DNA from: Glossina fuscipes
Taxonomy: Eukaryota; Arthropoda; Insecta; Diptera; Glossinidae
Assembly (NCBI RefSeq): GCF_014805625.2
Contig: NW_023998415.1
Coordinates: 3,260,454 to 3,324,453 of the forward strand
DNA length: 64,000 bases
Direction of reading: 5' to 3'
Shown in pieces: positions 14,235 through 24,925 of the stretch; position 1 is the first letter of the stretch, and each line of letters starts with the position of its first letter. The position numbers were made by a program, and so were the translations under genes. The notes under the pieces were generated by a model. It did no database searches, was not told where the DNA came from, and saw only the letters and a list, made by a program, of their open reading frames with translations.

Positions 14235-14678
14235 TAGTGTGTCCAAAAAATAAGACCAATTTAGTTTTTTAATCTATTTAATATCACAGATTTATTTCGT
14301 TGCCTTCCATGTGCACAAGCCCACGACAATTGAAGAAATCTATTAACATGACATTGATTTGTGAGCGATTTTGGTGCAGTTTTTTCGGCTTCGCCTCAAC
14401 TTTTCCAAGATATTCGCTTGATTGATTGGTTGGTTCCACATCGTATGCGCGGATACAAGTCTCATCTCATTGGTCTTCGCTTAACAAAATCGTATGAAAA
14501 AAAGTCATATCGGAAAAATCGGAAAGAATACTTTTTGCGTCGTACAAAGACCAGGGCAGGGGAAACACTAATATGACGTTTATGATATGAAAATTGAATT
14601 ACACAAATCTGTCTGTTGCAAGTGAGAAAAACAAATTATTCAGATATCCGATAGTGATCTTACTTTTTGGTCACAGTA
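14235..14678. mobile_element. Short Tc1/mariner-type non-autonomous element (MITE)
   Basis: The ends are imperfect inverted repeats. The left end reads TAGTGTGTCCAAAAAATAAG and the right end, reverse-complemented, reads TACTGTGACCAAAAAGTAAG, about 20 of 24 positions matching. Both are bounded by TA (14235-14236 and 14677-14678), the target duplication of the Tc1/mariner superfamily. The 440-bp interior holds a 71-codon frame (14361-14576) rich in Arg, Lys, Ser and Tyr with no catalytic motif I recognise, so the element depends on a transposase in trans. It is either a deletion derivative of a Tc1-like element or a MITE with unrelated filler. TIR and TA evidence is direct; the superfamily call is inference. 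Confidence 0.65.
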
Positions 14679-15779
14679 CTATATATCTGCTTCGTTTAGG
14701 ATATATAAGTCGAGGGCATATATAATTTATTTGTTTTTACACAGAATTATAAATATTTATGTTTACGCAAAAAAAACAAAAAAAAAAAAAAAATAGACAA
14801 TTGGAAAAGAGATGAAGTGATTGATAACTGTACATCTGAATATTGGCAGGTTTTTTGTGCATTTGAAGCATTACATCATTACATCAATTGTAATCGTTTT
14901 TATTTCGCGTTTTCCTATGATTGTGATTATTCATGTGTTCCTTTAACTTTCCAATCGATATTTGTTATAATTTATTAATTATTAATGAAAATAAAGTTTT
15001 CTATTCAAATTTGCGAACATATTCACCTCATATTTAATTTGACTAATTAGAAGAAATGAATGAAGAGTGCAAGCGCAACGTTTTCATTTTCTATCCCTAA
15101 TTAGCATATGACTTTGACGAGATCAATAAAGAATCAACTGACATTGGTGCGGGTCAAAGTAAATTTTTAGCTTTGCACACCCAACTAACTGTTAACGATT
15201 CAATCAAATCAAAGTCCAGCCTACAAAGAAAAACGGTCGTGATAAGCAGGAGATAATAAAGTAAGGCGAAGCAGTAACGAACATTTCATAGAAGAAAGGC
15301 GTAGAGAACTAGGGAAAAAACTTTATTAAGCGTCCTATGTTCCAACAATCATTTTTGTAAGCGCTTATAGTAGCGAAATTAGTGAAGTGAGATAACTGAT
15401 AATTAAAAACTTTAATAAAAACGGAGTGTTGGAATACGAGTAAGAAGGAGGTAGTAATTAAACCGCCGTAACGTAGACGTAATGCTACAAACATCTTCGA
15501 AAATTAATAATAGTTAGAGATGTTAAAGGGAGGAACGGAACGATTAAATTTATTTTTGCTAACGATGTAAAAAGAAATTTTAAAAATTCCATTATCGAAG
15601 AAGTTTACGGCTTACGGAAGTAATTGTATTCCATCTTGAAAGGGGTTTTTATTCGCTTAAGTTTAGCAGGGCAAAAAATGACAGCATATAATTGGCAAAG
15701 AAGTGAAAACACTGTAGTGGTTTGATTAGATTAACTAGTACCGGCAGCCTGTCGGTCGAACGCAAGAAAACGAGCCAAA
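14679..15779. other. AT-rich DNA, no gene recognised
   Basis: It contains an A-run at about 14780-14793. No coding or element signal is visible. Confidence 0.55.
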
Positions 15780-15910
15780 CAGATGGACAGACAATTTTGT
15801 GCGTCGGTCCGTATAATAAAAAATGGGTCTAACTCAAGTTCTTCTGGATATTGCACACATCCGCACGAGCTTAATATACTCTTATATCACAAGTGGTGTA
15901 GGGTATAAAA
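15780..15910 (-). repeat. Rep-1 terminal copy, minus strand
   Basis: On the plus strand it reads 'ATGGGTCTAACTCAAGTTC', 'CACATCCGCACGAGC', and 'CAAGTGGTGTAGGGTATAAA'. This is the reverse complement of the left end of the 55.69 kb copy. The homologous body may extend leftwards but is too diverged to place. Confidence 0.65.
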
Positions 15911-16755
15911 ACAAATAATATCCTGTAGAAGGGCTTACATTTAGCATGTATGTGGGAAGAGCTAAGACATACACTTACTAGAAATAATTAATAAATAATG
16001 AAATTTTTACACGGATTTTTCTTATACTTGAATTGTATTCCAATTTACAGAATTTTCCTAAACATTAAACATTTGTTCAATAAAACAATATTATCATTAA
16101 ACATTATTTTTATGTATTAAATTAAATTACTTTTATGTAGTACTTTAAGACAGTAAAAAAAAAAATATATATATATATATTTTGGGAAAAGATTTCATCT
16201 TCCGCTTTTCTAAAAAGGCGAACAGTTTAACTAAGGCGCACTCTAAGCAGTGAACATTGCGGAGTTATAAATAAAAATGTGACATTAAAGAAATAATTTA
16301 TAATATGTACAAAAATGAATGTTTTCTTAATAATATAGTTTCGTATAATAAAAATTAATTGTTTTATCAAAAATAATACCTATGTATCAGTATAAAGAAC
16401 ATCCCAGCAAACATTTTTTGTCATTGCTTACAAATTTTAATAATGACTGCATCTAACTCAGAGATTACTCTATAAGAGTTCATTTCTAGTGGTTTCTATC
16501 CCTATCGACATTTAATTGTCAATCATACTTTGAAGCCATTAGATCCTTTTATATTCATTTATAAAGATCACATCTTGTTATTTCGCTCGTAATATGCAGA
16601 AACTACGCGCAAAGGATCACAAAAGGTGTTAATATGTATGATCCTGCTCAGATTTAAAGTTAATTGAGCACTTGATTTATTTTTCCAGATTAATCGTCGA
16701 GGAAACCAAAGTAAGTTTTCGAACATTTCATCATTTTCATTTCTATCATTTATAA
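15911..16755. other. AT-rich DNA, no gene recognised
   Basis: It contains a short A/TA run near 16154-16180. Nothing else is recognisable. Confidence 0.5.
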
Positions 16756-16765
16756 GCTGGTCGTG

Positions 16766-17040
16766 TTGGCTGCAGCAGTAGTAGTAGTACCAAGGGTAAT
16801 AATGGTACTAATGTAAGTAGTGCATTAATAGTAGTAGTAATAGTAGCAGGATTAATCGTATTAGTAAAAACGATAGTGGTAGTAATAGTGATAATAGCAT
16901 TGGTAAAAGCAGCTGCAGTAATAGCAGTAGAACTACTTGTAATGGTTGGCAGCAGGAGTAGTAGTAGAATCAGTCGCAGGGATATAACTATTAGTAGCAG
17001 TTGTGGTTTAGTAGTCACAGTGGTAGTAGAAACACTTATT
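16766..17040. repeat. Imperfect AGT/GTA trinucleotide tract
   Basis: About 270 bp are built largely from AGT, GTA, AAT and GCA triplets, with many substitutions. Because stops are avoided in triplet phase, the frame at 16756-17061 (102 codons, Val/Ile/Ser-rich, no ATG at its start) and a 118-codon minus-strand frame are both open. Neither has the look of a real protein, so I treat it as a decayed microsatellite. Confidence 0.75.
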
Positions 17041-17061
17041 TTTTGCAGGCATGTGAGATAG

Positions 17062-18369
17062 GAAAGGCGTAGTGTACAGGTCGAAAATGGAGCGATGACC
17101 AAACAAAATGACAGCCGTTAAGATACACTCTAAATATTGCATGTGGAAGTAAGTGAAAATGGGAAAAAATAATTTTATTCATCTATGTAAAGCACTGTTT
17201 ACAGTATAGCCTACGCTATTGCGTTTACTTTAAAGCTAATACTTCAACCGTGTTTGACACAAACATGCAGAGATATCGGAACCGGTTACCTCTACAAGCA
17301 AAGCTGGTAATTTTTCACTTCCACATCCAGTGCATGTATTCTGAAAATCTACCCATTAATATTAAAGATTGTTTGCGGCGATAAGCGATAGAACAAATAA
17401 CATGTTCATTGCACGATTGGCCAGAGAATAATTCTATTTCATATCAATTGATTTGATGAACTATTAGCAAATCGTCGACAGGGTTTGTCGATTGCTCCTG
17501 TTTCAATAAAACAGTTTGTATCGCATATATTTGATTACATATATGTTATATATACATACATGTACATACTTTTTATAACATTTTCCTGTCCAAACATTTT
17601 TATTGCCTGTCAAAATAGCAGCCGTTCGCGAATGCGAATAGAGATTTTCTTTTTTATAAAATTTAAAACAGTGTGAAAAAGCAGAACGATTACTTTGTGA
17701 AAATTAAAACCCTCTCTACTATGATCAAATTTGTAATAAATTGTTGTTGGTGTTATAGCGATTTAGTGTTTACACTTTGATTTAATATGTTTTTCTTCTT
17801 GTTTTTTGTTCATTTTTGCTAAAAAATCATCAACGTTCTATTTTCGTTTTTGTTTTATTCCCTTTTTTTTTGGTTTTTATTATTGCATTTCATTCACGCT
17901 ATGGTAAATCTATATGATGATAAATTGGATTTTCTAAGTATTTGAAATTTTAATCTTGGACTTTGTACCCGTTTTGTGAAAAACTAATAAAGTTGACAAG
18001 AGACACACAGAAAAGAAAACTAACTCCGAACTCCGAGTGGCATTTAAACGCTCGTACAGAAGGAAAGTCATTCAGAAACAAGCACACTTACGCGCTCATC
18101 TACATTCAGCAAAAACAAACGTGCGCTTACATTGGTAACAGTGTTAAAGTTAAAGATCAATTTAAAGGATTCTATAGCGTGCTATTGCTATATATGATTG
18201 AACTAACTTTTATCGTTACAATATAATTAAGCTGTTCCTATGGAAAGTGAGATATGAAAAGGCTATCTAGGCCAGTGTAATATGAAATCCCTTCTGCCTA
18301 TATAAATCTATATCTAATTAAGAGGAGAAAAAGTTTAATATTTACATTGGAAAAGTAATGGGTGAAATC
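17062..18369. other. AT-rich DNA, no gene recognised
   Basis: No gene, RNA or element signal can be supported. An 87-codon frame at 17963-18226 resembles nothing known to me. Confidence 0.5.
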
Positions 18370-18473
18370 GAAAGATGTCCGTGGTTTTCTTGGTCTTCTT
18401 TTGAGCTTCTTTTCGTAGCCTGCTCTTTTCAAATGATTGCAAACTGTCACGTGGCTGATGTTTGCAAAGTTTC
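18370..18473 (-). pseudogene. Mariner transposase helix-turn-helix relic
   Basis: On the minus strand one frame reads ISHVTVCNHLKRAGYEKKL. This resembles the second helix-turn-helix and linker of mariner transposases, where a '(S/H)xTVxNHLxKxGxxKKLD' segment precedes the WVPH motif. The segment after KKL is unlike any mariner and the rest of the gene is not visible. It is a very short, old relic on the opposite strand to the M-family copy 330 bp away, so it is not part of that copy. The call rests on about 20 residues. Confidence 0.45.
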
Positions 18474-18805
18474 ATCCAGATTTTTTACTATTAATATTAC
18501 AGAATTCAAAGAGATACTCACTCGTAAGAGATATTGGCAGAGGCTTATTTTTTCAGTTCTCATGTAACAATGACTGTCATTCGGTTATATTTAAAGCAGA
18601 TTTTTTCGATGTTAAAGTGGTGTCGTTTTAAGGCATACTTTTAGAACGCCAGCATATGAATAGTATGAAGAGTTCAAGGAAGCCTGGAAAGTTTGTAATT
18701 GGATGTATCTCCTTTTCATTGATCTTTAACGTTTACGAACAAGAAAAACTATTTGGTGCTCGAAGGTCGCTAGTAAGAAAGTCAAGGGGTTAACGAAATA
18801 TAATA

Positions 18806-19289
18806 TTAGTTTGGGGAAAAAGAAATCCATTATTTTTTCGGTAGATGGCTGCACTGATAGATTTCTCGTAAAGTATCGATCAAACAATTTCATATTTATG
18901 CTCGTTGGAAAGATCAGAACAGGAGAGTTGTCGTGTTCTACCAGGACAACGCTAGGCCACACACATCTACAGTGACTCGCCAGAAACTTCGGGAGCTTGG
19001 TTGGGAAGTTTTAATGCATCCGCCATACAGTCCGGACTTGGCACCAAGCGATTATAATCTTTTTCTTGCAATGCAAAATTTCTTTAATGATAAAAAATTG
19101 GAATCTAGGGAGGATTGTGAAAATCGACTACTAGAGTTTTTTGCATATAGAGACCAGGACTTCTACGAGAGAGGCATTTTGAAGTTACCTTTAAAATGGC
19201 AACAAATCATACAACATAACGGTGCATATTTGACCCAAATCGGACAATCCGAAGCATGTTAAATAAAGTCCTGAAGTTCATATAAAAAT
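18806..19289 (+). mobile_element. Mariner family M, internally deleted copy (M1)
   Basis: It starts with TTAGTTTGGGGAAAAAGAAA just after a TA (18804-18805), the same terminal repeat as the complete copy at 22244-23510. The first 100 bp or so match that copy. At about 18912 the sequence then jumps to the region encoding the second catalytic aspartate, removing roughly 760 bp. At the other end the match stops at about 19289, after 'GTTCATATAAAAAT', so the roughly 30-bp 3' terminal repeat and the second TA are missing. With one end gone it should be immobile even if a transposase were supplied. Confidence 0.9.
18933..19262 (+). pseudogene. Mariner transposase C-terminal remnant (copy M1)
   Basis: About 109 codons are open from a GTG codon (no ATG in frame) to TAA. 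They begin FYQDNARPH, which holds the second catalytic Asp, and include YSPDLAPSDY with the third Asp, 34 residues between the two. The protein ends GAYLTQIGQSEAC. The DNA-binding half and first catalytic Asp are absent because of the internal deletion. Differences from the complete copy include Asn for His after PSDY, Ala-Met for Ala-Leu in the following stretch and Tyr for Asn at FFAYR. It is a non-functional fragment that keeps an open frame, suggesting a fairly recent deletion. Confidence 0.9.
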
Positions 19290-20679
19290 TAAAATTTTTT
19301 TCATAATTTTGCAGGCTCGAAACTCGTCCGAAATTACCACTTTCGACTTTCGACGTGCTTTAAATCATTCAAACCAATAGAACAAAAAACGCTGTCCATA
19401 TAATCCTTAGCTTGTAAAAAACGTATCAAAGCCTGGCGCAAGAATTGTACGGCGAAGGCATGGATCTCGTTTGAAAAGAACAAAAGTCAATTACGTGAGA
19501 TCGGCTTTTATAGTAATATGGACAAAAATTAGTTAATTGTTAAATATGACCGTCGTGGGGTGTTTTGTTTCGTCCTTCAGTTAGAAAGAAATGAGAAAAA
19601 AGAGATAGGGAAGTGAATGGTGGCCACAGCCTGGTGGTGGGTACGTGGTCCAAGCGGAGAGTGTTATGCCTTTAGGGACTGACCACGGACTATAGCTCCG
19701 ATCGCACTTGAGATTTGAAATGCGAGGAGCATATCGTAATGATTTTAGCAAAACAGGTTGAAAGGAAATTAGGAACGCTAACGGTAACGGCACGAGGGAA
19801 AAACGAACTGTACAGACAGGCACATATCGTCGCAAATGGACAGATATACTACAGACATCGGTAAATAGATTTATGTTTTTTTTTTTTTTGTTGTTACTTT
19901 CTTCCCTTTATTATATTACCTAAGCTAAGTCATGATCAACATTGATAGCTCCTATCTTTGAATACGTTATAGAAGCATATAACAGTACCTTGAAAACAAG
20001 TCGACAATATTTGGGAACATATTAAGTAATTCGTAGTTTAAGGCGTACAATTTTACAATTAAATAATTAATTATATGAATGTATTTGTTTTATACAAAAC
20101 TTGTTTTTGCAAATAAATGTAAATAAATTGAATATAAAAAGTTTTGATAATTTAAAGTCCTTCGTATTGTTCGTTAATAGAAAATTTAAAAATTTATCAA
20201 ATAAGGACAATGTGTTAATGCTAAAATAGGTAAGGTCGCCTTGACCTATGATGAACTTTTATTCAAAAAAGTTCATTAAATAACGCTCCCTCTCTCTCTT
20301 TCTCTCTCCCTGAAAATAGAAAATCCTGACTTGGGCGGGTTGATAGTCAAAAAGCATTAGAACAACTGTCATGATGTAATCTTTAAAAGCAGGTGAACGT
20401 CTAGCAGCTAATGCAGTTAACTTTGGCGATATAACATTGCACTTAAAAAGTTTTGTCAGGAATGTTTTATCGGTTAAAAAATATTTTTATCTGGAAATTG
20501 AAATCAACGAGTTGAAATAAGTCAATTAGCAACAGGTGAAAATGCTATAGTCGATCACAGTCCATCATTAAATATCTTACACCTCTTCGCTTAATACAGT
20601 TATTCGTATGACGAGTTTTCAAAACGAGTGAGGTAGTCGAAAAAGTGCTCCGATCCGAATCATATTGATTGTCGTTCGT
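19290..20679. other. AT-rich DNA, no gene recognised
   Basis: A less AT-rich stretch at about 19550-19850 carries an 84-codon minus-strand frame with no recognised motif. A pyrimidine (CT)n run lies at about 20287-20310. Confidence 0.5.
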
Positions 20680-20905
20680 TTTTAGAGCACGTATACGTCA
20701 GTGCACTAAATTTTACCAAATTATTCCAAAAATTTGCGGTTCTTCGATTGAACACAGAAAAACGGGAAGACAGACCGATTGAATAAGTGATTCTGAATTA
20801 AATGGTGTAATAAAAGCTAGAACTGTCTCATGTTCTTCTGGCATACACCCGCACAAGCTTCATATAGCTTTGTAACAGCAGTGGTGTAGAGTATAAAAAT
20901 AATAG
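20680..20905 (-). repeat. Rep-1 copy, minus strand
   Basis: The plus strand reads 'GAACTGTCTCATGTTCTTC', 'CATACACCCGCACAAGC', and 'CAGTGGTGTAGAGTATAAA'. These are the same blocks in the same order as the copies at 5.8, 15.9 and 25.5 kb. Confidence 0.65.
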
Positions 20906-22241
20906 GTCATACGCTACGAAAGACTACAGAGTAGATGAGGTGAGGTAGCAAAGAAATAGATATTTTGAATTGAAAAAGTTTCGCAACTCATTCTCATTGT
21001 AGTTTACAAGGCATCGGTATAATATAAAATAAATCTGTATAAATGAAAAAAGTATTTATTCAACAATGATTTTGCTCTCGATAACTTATGCAGAGTTAGC
21101 TAAAATTTTATGTAAAACTGTTCAACATTAATTAATGTTTTATTGAAACGGCATTAATAATGCTTGGTAAATTTATGCAAAATGGGAAAAAAGGAAATAA
21201 AAATAATAATCGGAAACAATAAATTAATTAAATGCATATATAAATGCAAACATAAAAGTTTATATATTTTATTTGCATATACACGAATTTTTCTTTTACT
21301 TTCACAAAAAAAAAAAAAAATAAAAAAAAAAAAAAAAAATAAAAGATAACATTAATGAAATTTTACATAGTGAATAGATGTGTAACGGGGAATTTTGATT
21401 TGTTGTTGTTGTTGCTGTTTTTTTTTTTTTTTTTTTAATTTCAGAGAATAGAAAGAAGAAAAAAGGTGTACTTAATTCAGTTGCCTGTTAGCTCGTTGCT
21501 GATTTCGACAAAATATTCAATTTCTCGTATTTAACGTGTCGTGAAAAATTGAATCCTCTTATTATAATAACGATACATAGCCATACGTAACATACCAAGG
21601 GAATCGTGGTCATTGATAAGGGTAACAACTGCGAAGTTTCTAATGCGAAAAACAATAGGAAAGAAGGAAAGAAAGAGAGAGAGAGAGAGAGAGAGAAAAG
21701 GCAAGAGAAATTTTATATCAGAATTACCGGAGGAAATTGCAAGCGCCAGAAAAATAGGAAAACCCCATTTAACAACTACATCATTGAACTGGAAAACATA
21801 AAAAGAAAAAAGTTCACCTTGAAGCGCATCTTGGATACCCAACGTTTCAGACAATTTACACATATATCACATAGGTTGTGCTAGCAGCAGTTCACTGATC
21901 AAAGTCAAAAAGCAACTTTTGCGTTTGCTTGTCAATCCTATCGTATCCGGTATTCGGCAAGTAAGAATTGTACCAATTTTCAGCCGTGAACCAAGTACGT
22001 AAAATTTTAACTTAAGCCTTTTATTTACACATTTAATGAATATTCGGAATTCGAATTTCACAGAAAGATGGGCTCAACACTTTGGGAATCTTGTATTGAT
22101 TTTGTTGCTTATATCTGCGCGATATAAACGATTTGATAAAGGAAATGTATACCAGCCCTTGGCACAAGAGCGTAAACGTGGGAGTAGTTAGCAGAGCTTC
22201 TTCCTTTATGCATTTATAGAAGCACATATTCAAAGCGTATA
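20906..22241. other. AT-rich DNA with microsatellites, no gene recognised
   Basis: It holds A-rich runs at about 21305-21340, a T-run at about 21418-21436 and a (GA)n run at about 21674-21697. Frames through these are repeat translations. Confidence 0.55.
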
Positions 22242-22243
22242 TA

Positions 22244-22275
22244 TTAGTTTGTAGAAAAAGAAATCCATTATTTTT
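22244..22275. repeat. Mariner M2 terminal inverted repeat (3' end of gene)
   Basis: It begins TTAGTTTGTAGAAAAAG and is preceded by the TA duplication at 22242-22243. It differs from the other end at two positions (TA against GG after TTAGTTTG). Confidence 0.92.
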
Positions 22276-22296
22276 ATATGAACTTCAGGACTTTAT

Positions 22297-23325
22297 TTAA
22301 CATGCTTCGGATTGTCCGATTTGGGTCAAATATGCACCGTTTTGTTGTATGATTTGTTGCCATTTTAAAGGTAACTTCCAAATGCCTCTCTCATAGAAGT
22401 CCTGGTCTCTATTTGCAAAAAACTCTAGTAATCGATTTTCACAATCCTCCCTAGATTCTAATTTTTTATCATTAAAGAAATTTTGCAATGCAAGAAAAAG
22501 ATGATAATCGCTTGGTGCCAAGTCCGGACTGTATGGCGGATGCATTAAAACTTCCCAACCAAGCTCCCGAAGTTTCTGGCGAGTTACTGTAGATGTATGT
22601 GGCCTAGCGTTGTCCTGGTGGAACATAACACCTCTCCTGTTGGCCAATTCTGGCCATTTGTGGTCAATCGCTATCTTCAAACGGTCCAGTAGTTGACAGT
22701 AGAGATCAGAACTTAGCGTTTGGCCATACGGAAGCAGCTCATAATAAATAATCCCCTTCCAGTCCCACCAAATGCATAGCAAAACCTTCCTGGCCGTTTG
22801 AGGTGCTTCACCGCTCTTTGACCACGATCGTTTTCGCACAGGGTTATCGTATGTGATCCATTTCTCATCTCCAGTCACCATCCGTTTAAGAAATGCGTCT
22901 ATCTCATTCCGTTTGGCCAAGGCTTCGCAGATGGAAATTCGATCCATCATGTTTTTTTCTGTTAGTTGGTGTGGCACTCAAACATCGAGCTTCTTTTTGA
23001 ATCCAGCTTTGTGTAAATGGTTTAAAACTATTTTATGGTCGATTTTTAGCTCCTGGGCGATGTTACGACTGCTAACATGCCGGTCAACTTCGATCATTTC
23101 TCCGATTTTATCGACATTTTCGACGACCGGCCTACCTGTGCGAGCTGCATCTTTAATATCAAAAATTCCTGAACGGAATCTACGAAACCAAAATTGCACA
23201 TAATTGGCTGTTACAGTATCGGAACCATAAACACCATTCACAATTTTAGCCGCCTGGCTTGCATTTTCGCCTTTGTCAAAGAAAAACTGTAAAATGTACC
23301 GAATTTTCTCTTTGTTCACTTCCAT
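22297..23325 (-). pseudogene. Mariner transposase, near-intact with one nonsense codon
   Basis: This is a DD34D mariner transposase: cut-and-paste integrase with an N-terminal paired helix-turn-helix for TIR binding. I start it at the ATG at 23325 (MEVNKEKIRYILQ), giving 342 codons against about 345 usual. Visible features are QFWFRRFRSG near residues 44-53, GRPVVENVDKIG, and the second HTH ending HLHKAGFKKKLDV. Next comes TGA at codon 116 (22978-22980) where the family has the Trp of WVPHxLT. After it come VTGDEKW (D153), HQDNARPH (D238) and YSPDLAPSDY (D273). Exactly 34 residues separate the last two Asp. D153 to D238 is 85 residues, several fewer than in Mos1, and GEAPQTARKVL looks short compared with relatives, so a small in-frame deletion is likely. 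The TGG-to-TGA change is a single-base event. The frame is otherwise open. Confidence 0.92.
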
Positions 23326-23478
23326 TTTTAACACGCTGTAACTCACAACTGAATGCACCAAACAAAAAACAGCAAAAAAATTTTTTTTACTGCGAAATGT
23401 CACCTTTCCAATGAGCATAAATATGAAATTGTTTGATCGATACTTTACGAGAAATCTATCAGTGCAGCCATCTACTGA

Positions 23479-23510
23479 AAAAATAATGGATTTCTTTTTC
23501 CCCAAACTAA
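23479..23510. repeat. Mariner M2 terminal inverted repeat (5' end of gene)
   Basis: Reverse-complemented it begins TTAGTTTGGGGAAAAAG, identical to the start of copy M1. The TA duplication follows at 23511-23512. Confidence 0.92.
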
Positions 23511-23512
23511 TA

Positions 23513-24104
23513 TATTATCGTCATATCACCATTACTAGGCACTATTTGCGCACGCATTTTTATTTCGGACTTACGTACGTAGCTATGCACTAAACTGACT
23601 GAACAATTAGGCCACAATACAATTCCTATGCTATATAACGTGTTTAAACATGCATGCATAGAACCATGAAACTCTTATGTATATTTTTGAGAGAGTTAAA
23701 CTCAACCGCACACCAACACCGATATACCGAATTAAAACTAAAATTCGCACTGCACTAAATTGAACTAAACTGGACAAGGTTATGTACATTGTTGTTGTTG
23801 TTGCTGTTGTTGCTGTTGTTATTATTATTCTTATGGATCGCAAAACGCATTAAATTTTACTTTCAATAACGTTTACATTATATAGTTCAACTAGTAAATC
23901 CATTAATGCGTATATAACGACACGTAGACACACGTACACGTGAAATACTATATCTTTAGGGATTTTAGTTCACACTTGCGTATAATTTCAATTAAATTTA
24001 TAAAAAAATTTTTATATGTTGAAAAAAAAATAACAAAAAAAGAGTGAACACACTACCAACACACAGTTGGTATACGAGTGCGACAACGATGCGGAACGCT
24101 ATAG
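23513..24104. other. AT-rich DNA, no gene recognised
   Basis: It contains an imperfect (GTT)n/(ATT)n run at about 23790-23829. Nothing else is supported. Confidence 0.55.
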
Positions 24105-24925
24105 AGCATACCTTTGGGACATTACGTATGATGACGTATTGGATCTGCCGATGCCGAGCGGCAGATCCGAAAGTGGGTTTTGCAGACGACATTGGTTTTG
24201 TTGTCGTGACTAAATACATTAGGGAAATCGAGGAGTCGGCAATGAGATAAACCTAAATGTGGAAGCATCGTTCAACGCGGAGGTATTAGACCTGGCTGAA
24301 CATAAAACCGAGGACGCGCTCGTAAGCAGCTAATCGCGAAAGAGATGGTCCTAGTGAAACGTAGAAGACGGGCGGAAGTGATCGTCCTCAAGAAAAGGGA
24401 GCCCATGACAACAATGACCAGGTGGCAAGCGCGACGGGAGACTGCAGCGAAAGGCAGACGGACGCTCCCACTTATTCTCAAGAAAACGAAATGAATTAGT
24501 AGATGACGTGATGAGATAAATTATTACCTTACACGGTTCATAACTTGTTATGGTAAGTTCTAAAATTACCTCCAACGATGCGGACGTGATAGTTCAGCAG
24601 TATGTCCGAGCTGTTTAAACGCGAAAATGCGAGAACTTGGGGGTGTATGACACACCCGGGTGTGATCCACATAGTGTTGTAGAAAGTGTGGCTAGAAGCC
24701 TTAAGCTCCAGGAACTAAGAGGCTAAAGAGACAGTAGGAGGAGTTAAGGCCTATAGCGTATTCTACTAAGGTCCCACCATTTGGAGCGCACTAATTGCAA
24801 CCTGCCTCTGCGAAGTAATATCTCACGGTGGTCCCGCGGGGAAGAGTGATCGGAAAAGCGTGTGTGGGGTAGTTTTAGTACCTAGGCACCGCGGAAGCCG
24901 GATCGGTGATGGTATCAGCCAGCGT
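24105..24925 (+). pseudogene. R1-clade-like LINE fragment (reverse transcriptase plus C-terminal pieces)
   Basis: These are decayed non-LTR retrotransposon pieces in order. First is LWDITYDDVLDLPMPSG (about 24116-24162); then, one base out of frame, VGFADDIGFVVV with the catalytic FADD at 24179-24190; then IREIEESA; then LAEHKTEDALVSS. After a large internal deletion come TRWQARRETAAKGRRTLPLI, DEINYYLTRF and DSSAVCPSC, matching the C-terminal 'YYLTQFLxGHGxF...CPxC' region of R1-like elements. The tail resembles a 3' UTR (GTGTGGGGTAGTTTTAGTAC). The GC content is visibly higher than the surroundings, as expected for an inserted coding sequence. Many stops and shifts make it an old fossil. The clade assignment is from motif memory and could be another R1-group lineage. 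Confidence 0.75.

Larger units (their letters stand above)
22244..23510 (-). mobile_element. Complete mariner element, family M (copy M2)
   Basis: This is a 1,267-bp mariner. The 32-bp terminal inverted repeats (22244-22275 and 23479-23510) match at 30 of 32 positions and start TTAGTTTG. The element is flanked on both sides by TA (22242-22243 and 23511-23512), the standard mariner target duplication. Length, TIR size and single transposase gene are normal for the family. The transposase is on the minus strand and has one nonsense codon. The protein looks closer to the cecropia/mellifera (Hsmar1-like) mariners than to the mauritiana or irritans groups, judged by recalled motifs only. Two other copies lie in this window. 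Confidence 0.95.

Noticed and set aside
17419..17431. GCCAGAGAATAA, identical to part of the SINE tail
   Set aside because: Only 12 bp match and the surrounding sequence does not continue the SINE.
21531..21884. Overlapping frames of 62-110 codons on both strands
   Set aside because: They run through the (GA)n microsatellite at 21674-21697 and owe their length and charge to it.
22853..23203. 116-codon plus-strand frame
   Set aside because: It is the antisense of the mariner transposase on the minus strand and has no independent support.
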